Shown here: positions 10,079 through 18,600 of the stretch, in pieces
How the letters are laid out: each line of letters begins with the position of its first letter
Position numbering within the stretch: position 1 is the first letter of the stretch
Assembly: GCA_937871505.1 (NCBI GenBank)
Contig: CALMPF010000065.1
Location: forward strand, 1 to 64,000
DNA length: 64,000 nt
Reading direction: 5' to 3'
DNA from: an uncultured Planctomycetia bacterium
Lineage (GTDB): Bacteria; Planctomycetota; Phycisphaerae; Phycisphaerales; SM1A02
Translations under genes and position numbers: made by a program
The notes under the pieces: generated by a model
What the model was told of the DNA's origin: nothing
What the model saw: only the letters and a program-made list of their open reading frames with translations
Database searches by the model: none

Positions 10079-10769
10079 GCGAATCCGGACACGCGGATCG
10101 GCCGCAGCTCGCCGAGCGCGACCGCGACCGCGCACGCAGTGCGCAGGGCATCGCGCGAATCCGGACATGCCCGCAACAGACGCGCGAAACCCACAGCCGC
10201 CTCGCCTACGCAGCGCGGCGCGGGCTCCTCCCGGGACGGCGCGAGAAGCGCTCGCCGACAGGACGCCTGGCGGACGATGCACTGTGGACTCGATCCGGGC
10301 CATGGACTCCGGTCCCGTGGTTGCGTCCGCGGCGGTGGTTCCCGTGGCTGGATCGCCTGCCTGCGTCGTTCGATGCTCCAACGCCCAAGCCGCGAGACCC
10401 CGTGGCCTCCCCGGAGCTTCCGGGGGGAAGGGTGGGACGAGTCGGCCAGCGCTTCCAGAGCGCAATCCCGCTGACGCGGCGCCGCGGTCTCGTTGGTTCC
10501 GCTTGCAATCCGTTGCCACCTGTCGCCTCCGAGTTGACCGCTGACGCGCTTTCTCACAGCGATCATGAGCTGGTGGGCTGCCACTGGGCACAGCTCCGCC
10601 GAGCTTCCGATCCCGCCTCGGCCGTCGCCGCCAACGCGGTCTCGGCGCGATTGCGGATGGAGCATCGGTCGGCGCCCCAGAGTCTCAGAGTCTCAGAGTC
10701 CACCGCGGTCCACCCGCTTGCGTCCCCGACGGTCGCCCGGTAGATTCTCGGGACGCTTCCGGAGAATCG
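10079..10769. other. Left end of CRISPR island, no recognised gene
   Basis: About 690 bases between the truncated gene copy and cmr1. Several frames are open because of the high GC content, but none gives a recognisable protein. The sequence has a short direct repeat (GAATCCGGACA at about 10080 and 10160) and, near 10680-10700, a TCTCAGAG tandem repeat just before the presumed cmr promoter. It may hold decayed sequence from the element that brought in the island. Confidence 0.5.
10718..10746 (+). promoter_or_regulatory. Possible cmr operon promoter
   Basis: TTGCGT (10718-10723) and TAGATT (10741-10746) are separated by 17 bp. They would give a start about 17 nt before the cmr1 ATG, leaving room for the GGAG ribosome binding site at 10761-10764. 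Both boxes are imperfect matches to the sigma-70 consensus, and planctomycete promoters are not well known. Confidence 0.3.
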
Positions 10770-12323
10770 ATGGCACCACGACACGATTGGCGTACCCCGG
10801 TTCCCGAACCGCCCTCGACCGCGAGCTCCGCGGATTCCTCGGCCCGCGAGCGGACCCTCGGCGTCATCGTCGCGCTCGTGACGCCGCTCTTTGGCGGAGG
10901 CGTCGATACCAAGGGTCATGACGCCGTGACCCTCATCCGAGGCCCGTCGGTTCGTGGGCAGCTTCGGTTCTGGTGGCGAGAAACCCATCCCAGTCGGAAC
11001 GCGTGGAGCGGCGATCTGGTCGAGCTCGAGTCCCTGCTCTGGGGAAGCGAGAAGGTGCCGAGTCCGGTCGTCGTGATGACCGACCAGCCTTCGCAATCTC
11101 CTCCGCGGGTGCTTCGCGCAGATGACAACTTTGGGCTGCTGAAGAACGATCCGGCCGAGTACGCCCTCTTCTCGGCGCGCGAGCAACGGGGAAAGTCCGG
11201 TCAGCCTGGTCGCGAAGCGAAGGATCTCGTCGCCGAGGGGGCGGCGTTCCGAGTCACGCTTCGATGGCCCTCGGCCGACGCGTGGGTCGCACTCCGCCGG
11301 GCCGCCAACGCAGGCCGAAAGGAGAAGCTCCCGGAACACCGGGTCGATCTCGACGCCGAGGTGCTCCGAGCGCTCACGGCCTGGTTGCACTATGGCGGAC
11401 TCGGCGGCCGCACACGACGGGGCTGTGGAGCCGTCCAGCTTCTCTCGATCGACGCGGAGAGGACGTCGCTGGAGCTTCAAGCCGTCCCGCTGGGCGAGCG
11501 CCCAGCGCTTCCGGGGGTCGAGGTCTTTCTCGGCGCACCGCCGTCCGAGCCCGAGTCTTCCATGAGGTCCTGGAGCAGGGCGGTGGACACACTGCGGCGG
11601 TTCCGACAGACCGGACGGGGAGTCCGTGGCAGGGAGCACGACAAGTCGATCGGTTCCCTCCACCTCCGCGGCATTCCGGGTCGGAGCAAGTGGCCCGAAC
11701 CAGATTCGATTCGCGCGATCACAGGGATGTCCCTGCGAGTCCCCGGCGCTCCTGCGAGGCCACCGGAAGGCGCTGACACCGATACCCACGATCACCGCAC
11801 GCCGATCACCCCCGCCGCAGTCGGCAGTTTCCCCCGTGCGGAGCTCGGCCTTCCCATCGTCTTCCACTTCCAGGATGGCCGAGGTGCCAGACATCTCCGC
11901 GAATTTGACGGCCGACCAGGCTTCTCCTCCGACCCACCCGACACAACGCTCGAAGCGAAGCATCCGATTCGTGAACAGCAGGGCACGGAGCGCTTCGGCC
12001 GCATGGCATCACCGGTGATCACCCGCCCGATCCTCCTTCTCAACGGCAAGGGCGATCCGGAGTGGCGGCCGGCGGTCATCTTCCTCGATCGTTCGAAGGC
12101 GCTGGCCTCGCTCGAAGCGCGACTCAAAGGGGGACGGAGTCACCCGGTCGCCACAAGCGACATCCGCGGCCCGAAGGCCGCCCACGCTCCGCCCATGAAG
12201 CCGTTGGACGAGGATGGCAAGCCCCGGCCCGGTCCCGGTCATGAGAGCGCCCTTGCGGCATTCAAGGCGTACCTCGTCGGCACCCTGAACTTCCGACGCG
12301 AAGGTGAGGGCGACTCGATATGA
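10770..12323 (+). CDS. cmr1: Type III-B CRISPR RAMP protein Cmr1
   Basis: Cas7-family subunit that caps the 3' end of crRNA in the Cmr effector complex. The 517-aa protein carries the Cmr1 signature: VTPLFGGG at residues 37-44, then IRGPSVRGQLRFWWR ending at residue 70. A central segment includes the Gly-rich loop 'GGLGGRTRRGCGAVQL', typical of RAMP folds. Later Arg/Pro-rich stretches are probably loops. The first 29 residues look unstructured. It opens the cmr1-2-3-4-5-6-csx1 operon, has GGAG at 10761 as ribosome binding site, and overlaps cmr2 by 4 nt (ATGA). At 517 aa it is at the long end for Cmr1. Confidence 0.9.
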   Translation: MAPRHDWRTPVPEPPSTASSADSSARERTLGVIVALVTPLFGGGVDTKGHDAVTLIRGPSVRGQLRFWWRETHPSRNAWSGDLVELESLLWGSEKVPSPVVVMTDQPSQSPPRVLRADDNFGLLKNDPAEYALFSAREQRGKSGQPGREAKDLVAEGAAFRVTLRWPSADAWVALRRAANAGRKEKLPEHRVDLDAEVLRALTAWLHYGGLGGRTRRGCGAVQLLSIDAERTSLELQAVPLGERPALPGVEVFLGAPPSEPESSMRSWSRAVDTLRRFRQTGRGVRGREHDKSIGSLHLRGIPGRSKWPEPDSIRAITGMSLRVPGAPARPPEGADTDTHDHRTPITPAAVGSFPRAELGLPIVFHFQDGRGARHLREFDGRPGFSSDPPDTTLEAKHPIREQQGTERFGRMASPVITRPILLLNGKGDPEWRPAVIFLDRSKALASLEARLKGGRSHPVATSDIRGPKAAHAPPMKPLDEDGKPRPGPGHESALAAFKAYLVGTLNFRREGEGDSI

Positions 12324-14353
12324 GCACGGATCTTCGCGCTGCGGGCCACGCGGAGGGGAGAGATGCGGCCGGAACGCGCTCCTGGCTCCTCGCGATCTCC
12401 ATTGGCCCCGTGCAGCCGTTCATCGGAGCCGCCCGGCGCACCCGCGACCTCTGGGCAGGATCGGTGATCCTCGCGACCATTGCTCGCAAGGTGGCGGAGC
12501 ACCTCGCGGAAATCGAAGGAGTCTCGCTGGTCTTTCCCGCCCAGGCGAAGTCGGGTGACGATGAGGCCATCGTGCCCCGCTCCGCCCGAGTTTCAAACCA
12601 CATCCTTGCCGAGGTCTCGATCCGTTCGGTCGGCGGGTCGACGGCACCCTCGCCATCGGCCGCGCTCGCATCGATCGCCGACGGCGCGGTGCATGCCGCG
12701 CGGGATGCGTGGAGCAGGATCGCCGAGCGCTCGCGATTGAAGGTCGCATCGGACATCGACCAGCCGATCTGGGAGATGCAGGTCGACGAGGTGCTCGAGC
12801 TCTTCGCTTCGTGGGCGGCGATCGAGGCCGGCGACTCGGGATACCGCGACGCTCGCAGACGGGTCAACGCAACCCTTGCCGCACGAAAGTCGCTGCGAGA
12901 CTTTGCCGCCGCACCGAGGTACGGAGCACCCGCGGCCGCCCACCCGTCCGATCGACTGCCGAAGTCGTCGCTCGACGGCGCCCATGAGAGCGTCCTTCAG
13001 GGGGCCGACCAGCCACCAAGCGAACGAAGGCGTTCTCGGAAGCTCGCCCTCTCCCGCGGCGAGGAGCTCGACGCGGTAGGGACCGTCAAGCGCGTCGCTT
13101 TCGTGGATCAGCGGTTCCCTTCGGTCTCGCACCTTGCCGCGGACTCGTGGCTCGAGGGGATTGAACTCGCCTGCGATGCGGATCCGGAGATTGGGAATCC
13201 GAAGGTCGCGGCCTGCTGGAAGGGCCTCCTCAGCGCTGCCAGCGCGATCGAACCGCTTCGTCTCGCGGGAGGAAAGTCAGCCGCGGCGTGCGTGGAACGG
13301 TTCCCCTTCGATGGATCGCTTCTCTACGAGAGCCAGATTCCGGCACTCAAGCAGGATCTGGATGCCGCGAACGCCCCGAAGCTCGACGGTCAGTTCGACG
13401 CCTACAGGAATCAACTCCGTGCGCTCTCGAAGCTTGCCGGCGAACCATGGCCCTATCTCGCCATCGTCGCCGCCGACGGAGACGGGATGGGGAGCAATCT
13501 CGACAGGCTCGACTCGGCCGCGCTGCACCGTGAGGGGAGCAGCTCCATCCGAGGCTTCGGCGACACCGCCGAAACGCTCGTCAAGGAGCACCGCGGTGTC
13601 CTCGTCTACTGCGGCGGGGACGATCTTCTCGCCCTCATGCCCGCCGACTGCGCCCTTGCCTGCGCCGGCCGGATCAACGAGGCGTTCCGCGCAGCGGTCG
13701 CAGGCGTCGGCGTCCCGAAGTTCGCGCCGACGATCTCGATGGGGGTGGCGATCGTCCACTGCCGCGAGGATCTCGGAGACATGCGCGCATTCGCCGACGA
13801 AGCGCTCCGACGGGCCAAGCGCCACTCGGACCGCACTCGTCGCGATCGTGACTCGATCGCCATTTCGTATCGCGCCCGCGGAGGCGCGGCGACGACGGTG
13901 GTCTCCAAGTGGGATGAGGCGATCTCCCTCTCGGCGGGGATCCTGGCGCTGCCCCAGCGTCTGCTGCACTTCGCCCGGCTCATGGACTCGGGCGATCTCT
14001 CGGTGAAGGCAGCTCACGACCTCGCTGGCCTGCGCGAGCTCTACGTCGGGTGCACCTGGAGTCACGGCGATCGCCGCGCGGCGCTCCGGGCCGAGGCGGC
14101 CCTCGTCCTCGGAAAGAAGGCGGCCGCTTCCAAGAGCCGGGGCATCCCGGATGTGCTCGCCCTCCTGGACCTCTCCGAATCGCCCGGCCGGATCGACCCG
14201 GGCGACTCGGGTGCCGATCACGGCGATCTGGTCACCCAGCGCATCGACGAGCTCGTCATCGCTTCCAAGCTGGTCGAGCCGCTGCGTCAGCGCTGCGGTG
14301 CCCGGTGGCGGCGGGACGGCGCTGCTCGAGCGCACCAGGGAGGAGCACCATGA
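12320..14353 (+). CDS. cmr2: Cas10-family large subunit Cmr2 (GGDD cyclase, no HD domain seen)
   Basis: Signature subunit of type III-B systems. The 677-aa protein begins with the Cmr2 N-terminal motif (SIGPVQPFIGAARRTRDLW) near residue 27. The palm domain retains both metal-binding motifs, D386-G-D388 and G432-G433-D434-D435 (YCGGDD), so it should make a nucleotide second messenger (cyclic oligoadenylate, or SAM-AMP as shown for some Cmr2 proteins) when target RNA binds. No HD nuclease motif is seen ahead of the first domain, as in many bacterial Cmr2 proteins. No CxxC zinc finger is obvious either. It overlaps cmr1 and cmr3 by 4 nt on each side. Effector genes nearby fit the signalling role. 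Confidence 0.93.
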   Translation: MSTDLRAAGHAEGRDAAGTRSWLLAISIGPVQPFIGAARRTRDLWAGSVILATIARKVAEHLAEIEGVSLVFPAQAKSGDDEAIVPRSARVSNHILAEVSIRSVGGSTAPSPSAALASIADGAVHAARDAWSRIAERSRLKVASDIDQPIWEMQVDEVLELFASWAAIEAGDSGYRDARRRVNATLAARKSLRDFAAAPRYGAPAAAHPSDRLPKSSLDGAHESVLQGADQPPSERRRSRKLALSRGEELDAVGTVKRVAFVDQRFPSVSHLAADSWLEGIELACDADPEIGNPKVAACWKGLLSAASAIEPLRLAGGKSAAACVERFPFDGSLLYESQIPALKQDLDAANAPKLDGQFDAYRNQLRALSKLAGEPWPYLAIVAADGDGMGSNLDRLDSAALHREGSSSIRGFGDTAETLVKEHRGVLVYCGGDDLLALMPADCALACAGRINEAFRAAVAGVGVPKFAPTISMGVAIVHCREDLGDMRAFADEALRRAKRHSDRTRRDRDSIAISYRARGGAATTVVSKWDEAISLSAGILALPQRLLHFARLMDSGDLSVKAAHDLAGLRELYVGCTWSHGDRRAALRAEAALVLGKKAAASKSRGIPDVLALLDLSESPGRIDPGDSGADHGDLVTQRIDELVIASKLVEPLRQRCGARWRRDGAARAHQGGAP

Positions 14354-15705
14354 CGTCGGCGACCGCCCACGACCCTGAAGTCAGTCGCCGCAGGGCCGGA
14401 TCGGGCGCGCGGTTCCTCTCCCTGACGCCTCGCGATCCCGTGATCGTGCGCGATGGTCGGCCCTTCGGCGCGGAGGCTGGCAGCAAGGCGCGCTCGCTCG
14501 ACTGGCTCACTCCGTCCCTGCTCGCGGGATCGGTGCGCTCCGCCGTCGGCAAGGCGGCGGGCGGCAAGTGGGTGCAACTGCACCGCCCGCTCCTTCGCGC
14601 CGGCGTCGCGGGGGGCTTCCCGATCTTCAGGGACGCGCTGTATCTCCCCGCGCCTCGCGACGTGGTCATCGAACCCGCGCGAGATGCCGCCTCGGCGCGC
14701 CGGGTTCACACCCTCCGACCCGCTCCGCTCGATTCGACGCGGGCGGGAGCGCTCTTCCCAACAGGCCTCTCCGAGCTCGCGTCCCTGCCCCCGGCCGCCG
14801 CAGAGCCGTTCGAGCCAGAGCCCGCACCGGCGTGGTGGAACGCGGACCTGATGGCGCGCGCCCTCGTCGATGCGACCGGCAGCATGTTCGCCGCCGAGGA
14901 ACGCCTGACGACGGGCGTGCTCGACACGCCACGGCGAGACGAACGGGTTCATCTCGAAGTCAGTGACGCGACGAGCACGGCGGAGGAGGGAATGCTCTTC
15001 ACCACCTCGGGGCTCGAGATCGAGCAATGGCAGCTCGGGAAGCACGCCCCGCGGCTTACGGTCCGCTGGCGTCCCGCGCCTGACGACACGCTTGCGCTCG
15101 ACGGACTTGATCCGGTCCTCGCCATCGGAGGAGAGCGCCGCCTCATGCGGCTCGTCGCCGAGGCGCCCGCGGACGACGCACGCGATGGCTCCGCGGTCCG
15201 CAACCGAAGTCAGGAGAGCGGCGCGACCCTCTGGCGGTGTCCCGGCGCGGTGGCCAAGGCGCTCGTCGGCGCAGCTCGGGTCAAGCTGGTCCTCGCGACG
15301 ATGGGGCTGTTCTCCGAGGGCTGGAGGCCAGGTTGGCTTCAGGAGATCGACGGAGGTGGCGCATCGGGTCCATGCTGGCAGGGCAGCCCGCGCGGTCGTG
15401 ATGGCGCGTCGCTTCCCGTGACCCTTCGTCTCGTCTCGGCATGCGTGCCGCGCTGGGTGCCGATTTCGGGATGGTCGCTTCGCGATGATGCGGGCGCGTG
15501 GAGCCCGGGCCCGCGCAAGGCACGCAGGGCCGTTCCGGCGGGAGCCGTCTACTTCTTCGATGTCGTCGCGGGCGACCCGGCCACGCTCGCGGCGGACAAT
15601 GGGCGTGGCGGGTGGCTGGAGAGTGTCGCCGACCATGAACGCGATCGGCTCGATGGATTTGGCCTGGCGCTCTGGGGCGTCTGGGATCGACACCCGCCGG
15701 AGTGA
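14350..15705 (+). CDS. cmr3: Type III-B CRISPR RAMP protein Cmr3
   Basis: Cas5-like subunit that binds the 5' handle of crRNA and contacts Cmr2. The 451-aa protein shows the Cmr3 N-terminal motif 'LTPRDPVIVRDGRPFG' at residues 25-40, followed by the 'LLAGSVRSAVGKAAGGKW' helix. The start at 14350 is an ATGA overlap with the cmr2 stop and places the motif where the family has it, so the longer upstream frame is rejected. The gene ends 60 nt before cmr4, the only real gap in the operon. Length is slightly above the family norm. Confidence 0.88.
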   Translation: MTSATAHDPEVSRRRAGSGARFLSLTPRDPVIVRDGRPFGAEAGSKARSLDWLTPSLLAGSVRSAVGKAAGGKWVQLHRPLLRAGVAGGFPIFRDALYLPAPRDVVIEPARDAASARRVHTLRPAPLDSTRAGALFPTGLSELASLPPAAAEPFEPEPAPAWWNADLMARALVDATGSMFAAEERLTTGVLDTPRRDERVHLEVSDATSTAEEGMLFTTSGLEIEQWQLGKHAPRLTVRWRPAPDDTLALDGLDPVLAIGGERRLMRLVAEAPADDARDGSAVRNRSQESGATLWRCPGAVAKALVGAARVKLVLATMGLFSEGWRPGWLQEIDGGGASGPCWQGSPRGRDGASLPVTLRLVSACVPRWVPISGWSLRDDAGAWSPGPRKARRAVPAGAVYFFDVVAGDPATLAADNGRGGWLESVADHERDRLDGFGLALWGVWDRHPPE

Positions 15706-15765
15706 ACCTCGACTGTGATACTCGATCCGAGTTCTCGGCCGAGACTCTTGGCCGGGGGAGTGAAC

Positions 15766-16734
15766 ATGAGCGCACACGCCGATCTTCGAACGTACTGGAT
15801 CCAGACCATCTCGCCGCTGCACGTCGGTGCCGGACGCGGCGTCGGCGCCATCGACCTGCCGCTCATCCGGGAGCGTGCGACGGGCTGGCCTTACGTCCCC
15901 GGCTCGGCGGTCAAAGGCGTCCTGCGCGACCACTTCGAGCGGGTGCACGGCGAGCACTCGCCGCTCATCCGCGCTGCATTCGGCCGACAGGATGAGAGCG
16001 GCAGCGGCGATTCCAGCGCGGGCTCGCTCGTCTTCGCCGATGCCCGCATCGTGGCGCTGCCGGTCCGGAGCTTCTCCGGCACCTTCGCCTGGTGCACATC
16101 GCCGCTGGCCCTGCGTCGCGTCGTCGACGATGCGAAGAGCGCCGCGCTCACGGACGTGCCCAAGCCGCTTCCGTCCCTCCCAGCGGCGGCGATCCTCGTC
16201 TCCGGCGAGCCGAAGAGCGCGCTTCCGACGGCGACCGGGCAGGGAGGCGGAAAGGTCTACCTTGACGACCTCGACCTCTCGCCCGACGCCGCCCGCGCCA
16301 AGGACGCAGACGCATGGGCGAAGTGGCTTGCGGATCGCGTGATCGGAAGCGACGCTGCCGAGCGAAAGCTCTTTCACGAGCGATTCGCCATCGTCTCTGA
16401 CGACGTCTTCGCGTTCCTGTGCAGCACCGCGACGGAGATCGTCGCCCGCGTCGCCATCGACGACAGCGTCAAGATCGTGAAGGATGGGGCGCTCTGGTAC
16501 GAGGAGTCGCTGCCCCCGGAGGCGATCCTCTCGGGCATCGTCTGGCGGGATCGGGTCTTCGGGAAGGGCGAGAGCGGCCTCTCCGGCGCGGAGCTCTCGA
16601 AGACGTTCCTCGATGCGGAGCTCCCCGCCCTTCAGATCGGCGGGAAGGCGAGTGTCGGCAAAGGGCGAGTCCATCTCTCGATCGATCGCGCAGCCCCGCA
16701 CTCTGCGTCCGAGGGAGGGAAGAGCCATGGCTGA
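15766..16734 (+). CDS. cmr4: Type III-B CRISPR backbone nuclease Cmr4
   Basis: Cas7-family backbone subunit that forms the crRNA-binding filament and cuts target RNA at 6-nt steps. The 322-aa protein has the classic N terminus 'ISPLHVGAGRGVGAIDLPL' (residues 15-33), with Asp30 in the position of the catalytic Asp, then 'PYVPGSAVKGVLRDHF'. The C-terminal Gly-rich loop 'IGGKASVGKGRVHL' is also present. The ATG at 15766 follows GGGGGAG by 5 nt. The gene ends inside cmr5 (8-nt overlap). Confidence 0.93.
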   Translation: MSAHADLRTYWIQTISPLHVGAGRGVGAIDLPLIRERATGWPYVPGSAVKGVLRDHFERVHGEHSPLIRAAFGRQDESGSGDSSAGSLVFADARIVALPVRSFSGTFAWCTSPLALRRVVDDAKSAALTDVPKPLPSLPAAAILVSGEPKSALPTATGQGGGKVYLDDLDLSPDAARAKDADAWAKWLADRVIGSDAAERKLFHERFAIVSDDVFAFLCSTATEIVARVAIDDSVKIVKDGALWYEESLPPEAILSGIVWRDRVFGKGESGLSGAELSKTFLDAELPALQIGGKASVGKGRVHLSIDRAAPHSASEGGKSHG

Positions 16735-17266
16735 GCGCGCTCAAGCGGGGAGTGCGACCGCATTCAAGCGTCCGGCCACGCGCCGACAGGCGATGGGCAT
16801 GAGGGCGTACCAGCGTGTGGACACACATCTCGGCACGTGGAAGACGGCCGGCGACGACGAGGCGCGGAAGAAGTACCTCACCTTCGCCCGGCGCTTCCCC
16901 TCGCTGATTCAGTCCAGCGGCCTTGCCGCGGCCCTCGCATTCGCCCATGACAAGCTGCGCGAGTACCTCGATGATCTCTCCTTCGTGCTCGAGGATGCCG
17001 GAGGGAAGGACCCCGGAACAGCCTTCGCGAAGAGGGCCCGGGAGGAGAGCGAACTCGTCGCCTACCTCGTCCTCTCGACGCGTGCCATCGAGGCCGCCTC
17101 CTGGCTCAAGCGGTACGCGGAGGCGCTGCTGGATTCCGATGGCGACGGCGCATCCGGAGGCGCCAAGCGATCGGGCGCGGAGAAGAGCAAGGACCACACG
17201 CAGCCGGTCGCACGCAAGGGTGACCCGTCGGGATCGACTCACCGGCCCGCAGGAGATCGCTCGTGA
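16727..17266 (+). CDS. cmr5: Type III-B CRISPR small subunit Cmr5
   Basis: Small alpha-helical (Cas11) subunit that forms the minor filament along Cmr4. The 179-aa protein has the family pattern: an Arg-rich start (RPATRRQAMGMRAYQRV), then 'YLTFARRFPSLIQSSGLAAALAF' and 'YLVLSTRAIEAASWLKRYAEALL', the bundle core and the end of the conserved part. The last 45 or so residues are charged, Gly/Ser-rich and probably disordered; the normal family length is about 120-150 aa. It overlaps cmr4 by 8 nt and cmr6 by 4 nt (GTGA). Confidence 0.88.
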   Translation: MAERAQAGSATAFKRPATRRQAMGMRAYQRVDTHLGTWKTAGDDEARKKYLTFARRFPSLIQSSGLAAALAFAHDKLREYLDDLSFVLEDAGGKDPGTAFAKRAREESELVAYLVLSTRAIEAASWLKRYAEALLDSDGDGASGGAKRSGAEKSKDHTQPVARKGDPSGSTHRPAGDRS

Positions 17267-18600
17267 CGGGCCCTGCATCGGCATGTCGCGCCGTCCTCGC
17301 GGAGCTTGTTCGCGAAGAGTGCAGCAATCCCAGTCTTCTGCTTGAGCGCTACGTGCATTCGGTCGACACCTCCAAGGACGCCGCTGAGCAGGGGGGCGGG
17401 AGCGACTCCGGAAAGACCCGCGACCGCGAGGAGCTCTTCACGGATGTCGAGAATCGCTCCGGCCCCGCCGCTTGGTCCTCGCTGTACCGCCGTGCCTTCC
17501 GGCGATGGAGCGACGCGCTCACCGGCGAGCGGTCGACCGGCGTGCCATTCACGGCGACGCGATCGCTCGAAGTCGCCGGACGAATGATCGTCGGCCTTGG
17601 AGGCGACAGCGTGCTCGAAACCGGTCTGACCTTGAACCGGCTCTATGGCGTGCCGCTCATTCCAGGCAGCGCCTTGAAGGGACTTGCCGCCCATTTCGCG
17701 GCGAGCGTGCTCGGCGCCGGCGACGCCCGCTTCCGCAAGGTCGACCCCAAGGCCCGACGGTCGGCCCGCGACCGCGCGGCCCCATCGTCCGGCGCGACAA
17801 CGGAGTCGGGGGAGGAGGGCCTCCTCCACGAGCTGATCTTCGGCACGACGGAGGTGCGCGGGCGCATCGTGGTTCACGATGCGTGGCTCGTGCCGGTCGA
17901 GAGTTCGACCGATTCGCCGATCGTGCGCGATGTGCTGACCCCGCACCACTCCGGGGCGGACTTCTCGAAGCCAAAGGCGTTCGACGCCCGTGACTTCGAC
18001 GAGCCGACTCCGGTGAGCTTTCTCTCTGTCCGCGGCACGTTTTTGGTGGCCGTCTCGTTCATGCCGACGGAGGGTCCATCGGCCGACGGGAGCCCCGACG
18101 CGACGGCGATGGCAAGGACGTGGGCCGAGGCGATGCTCTCGCTTCTGGAGCGCGCCCTCGAGGAGTGGGGCGTCGGCGGAAAGACATCGAGCGGCTACGG
18201 GGTACTTCGGACGCCTGAGGAGAACACTCGCCGACGCGTGCCCGGGGGGAGGCGCGACGGGCGCAGCGCGGGGGGAGGTTCGGGCGGCACGACCATCCCG
18301 ACGGCTTCAGGCTCCACTGGCCGTGCCCCGCAGAAGACCGATCACAAGCCCAACGCCCATCGGTCGGGCGCCCGGGTCAGAGTGACCTTGGTCGATCGTC
18401 GTCCGAAGGGCGGTTGGAACATCAAGTTCGGGGACCGCACGGGGACGCTCCTGCCACAGAACGAGCCTCCCGACCTTGAGCCCGGGACCGAACATGAAGT
18501 GCTCGTGCACACCGACGACGGTCGCCAGCAGTTTCAGACCAAGTGGCCGCTCTCGGGCACGGGGGGCACCGCAGGTGGCAAGGGAAGGGGTGGGCGATGA
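17263..18600 (+). CDS. cmr6: Type III-B CRISPR RAMP protein Cmr6 with C-terminal extension
   Basis: Cas7-family cap subunit next to Cmr1. The 445-aa product contains 'YGVPLIPGSALKGLAAHF' (about residues 127-144), a second 'FLSVRGTFLVAVSFMP' strand pair, and the Gly-rich loop 'VGGKTSSGYGVLR' near residue 305. After about residue 320 comes an extra 120 residues: a disordered linker, then a small all-beta-looking segment (RVRVTLVDRRPKGGWNIKFG to the end) resembling an OB or S1-like fold. Cmr6 usually ends near the Gly-rich loop, so this domain is unusual. The start is GTG at 17263, overlapping the cmr5 stop. Confidence 0.88.
   Translation: MTGPASACRAVLAELVREECSNPSLLLERYVHSVDTSKDAAEQGGGSDSGKTRDREELFTDVENRSGPAAWSSLYRRAFRRWSDALTGERSTGVPFTATRSLEVAGRMIVGLGGDSVLETGLTLNRLYGVPLIPGSALKGLAAHFAASVLGAGDARFRKVDPKARRSARDRAAPSSGATTESGEEGLLHELIFGTTEVRGRIVVHDAWLVPVESSTDSPIVRDVLTPHHSGADFSKPKAFDARDFDEPTPVSFLSVRGTFLVAVSFMPTEGPSADGSPDATAMARTWAEAMLSLLERALEEWGVGGKTSSGYGVLRTPEENTRRRVPGGRRDGRSAGGGSGGTTIPTASGSTGRAPQKTDHKPNAHRSGARVRVTLVDRRPKGGWNIKFGDRTGTLLPQNEPPDLEPGTEHEVLVHTDDGRQQFQTKWPLSGTGGTAGGKGRGGR

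Noticed and set aside
9236..10591. Large minus-strand frames over the left direct repeat
   Set aside because: Low-complexity Arg/Ala/Ser-rich translation opposite the truncated gene copy; no recognisable domain.
10563..11963. A 466-aa minus-strand frame opposite cmr1
   Set aside because: Antisense to a clear Cmr1; no family motifs.
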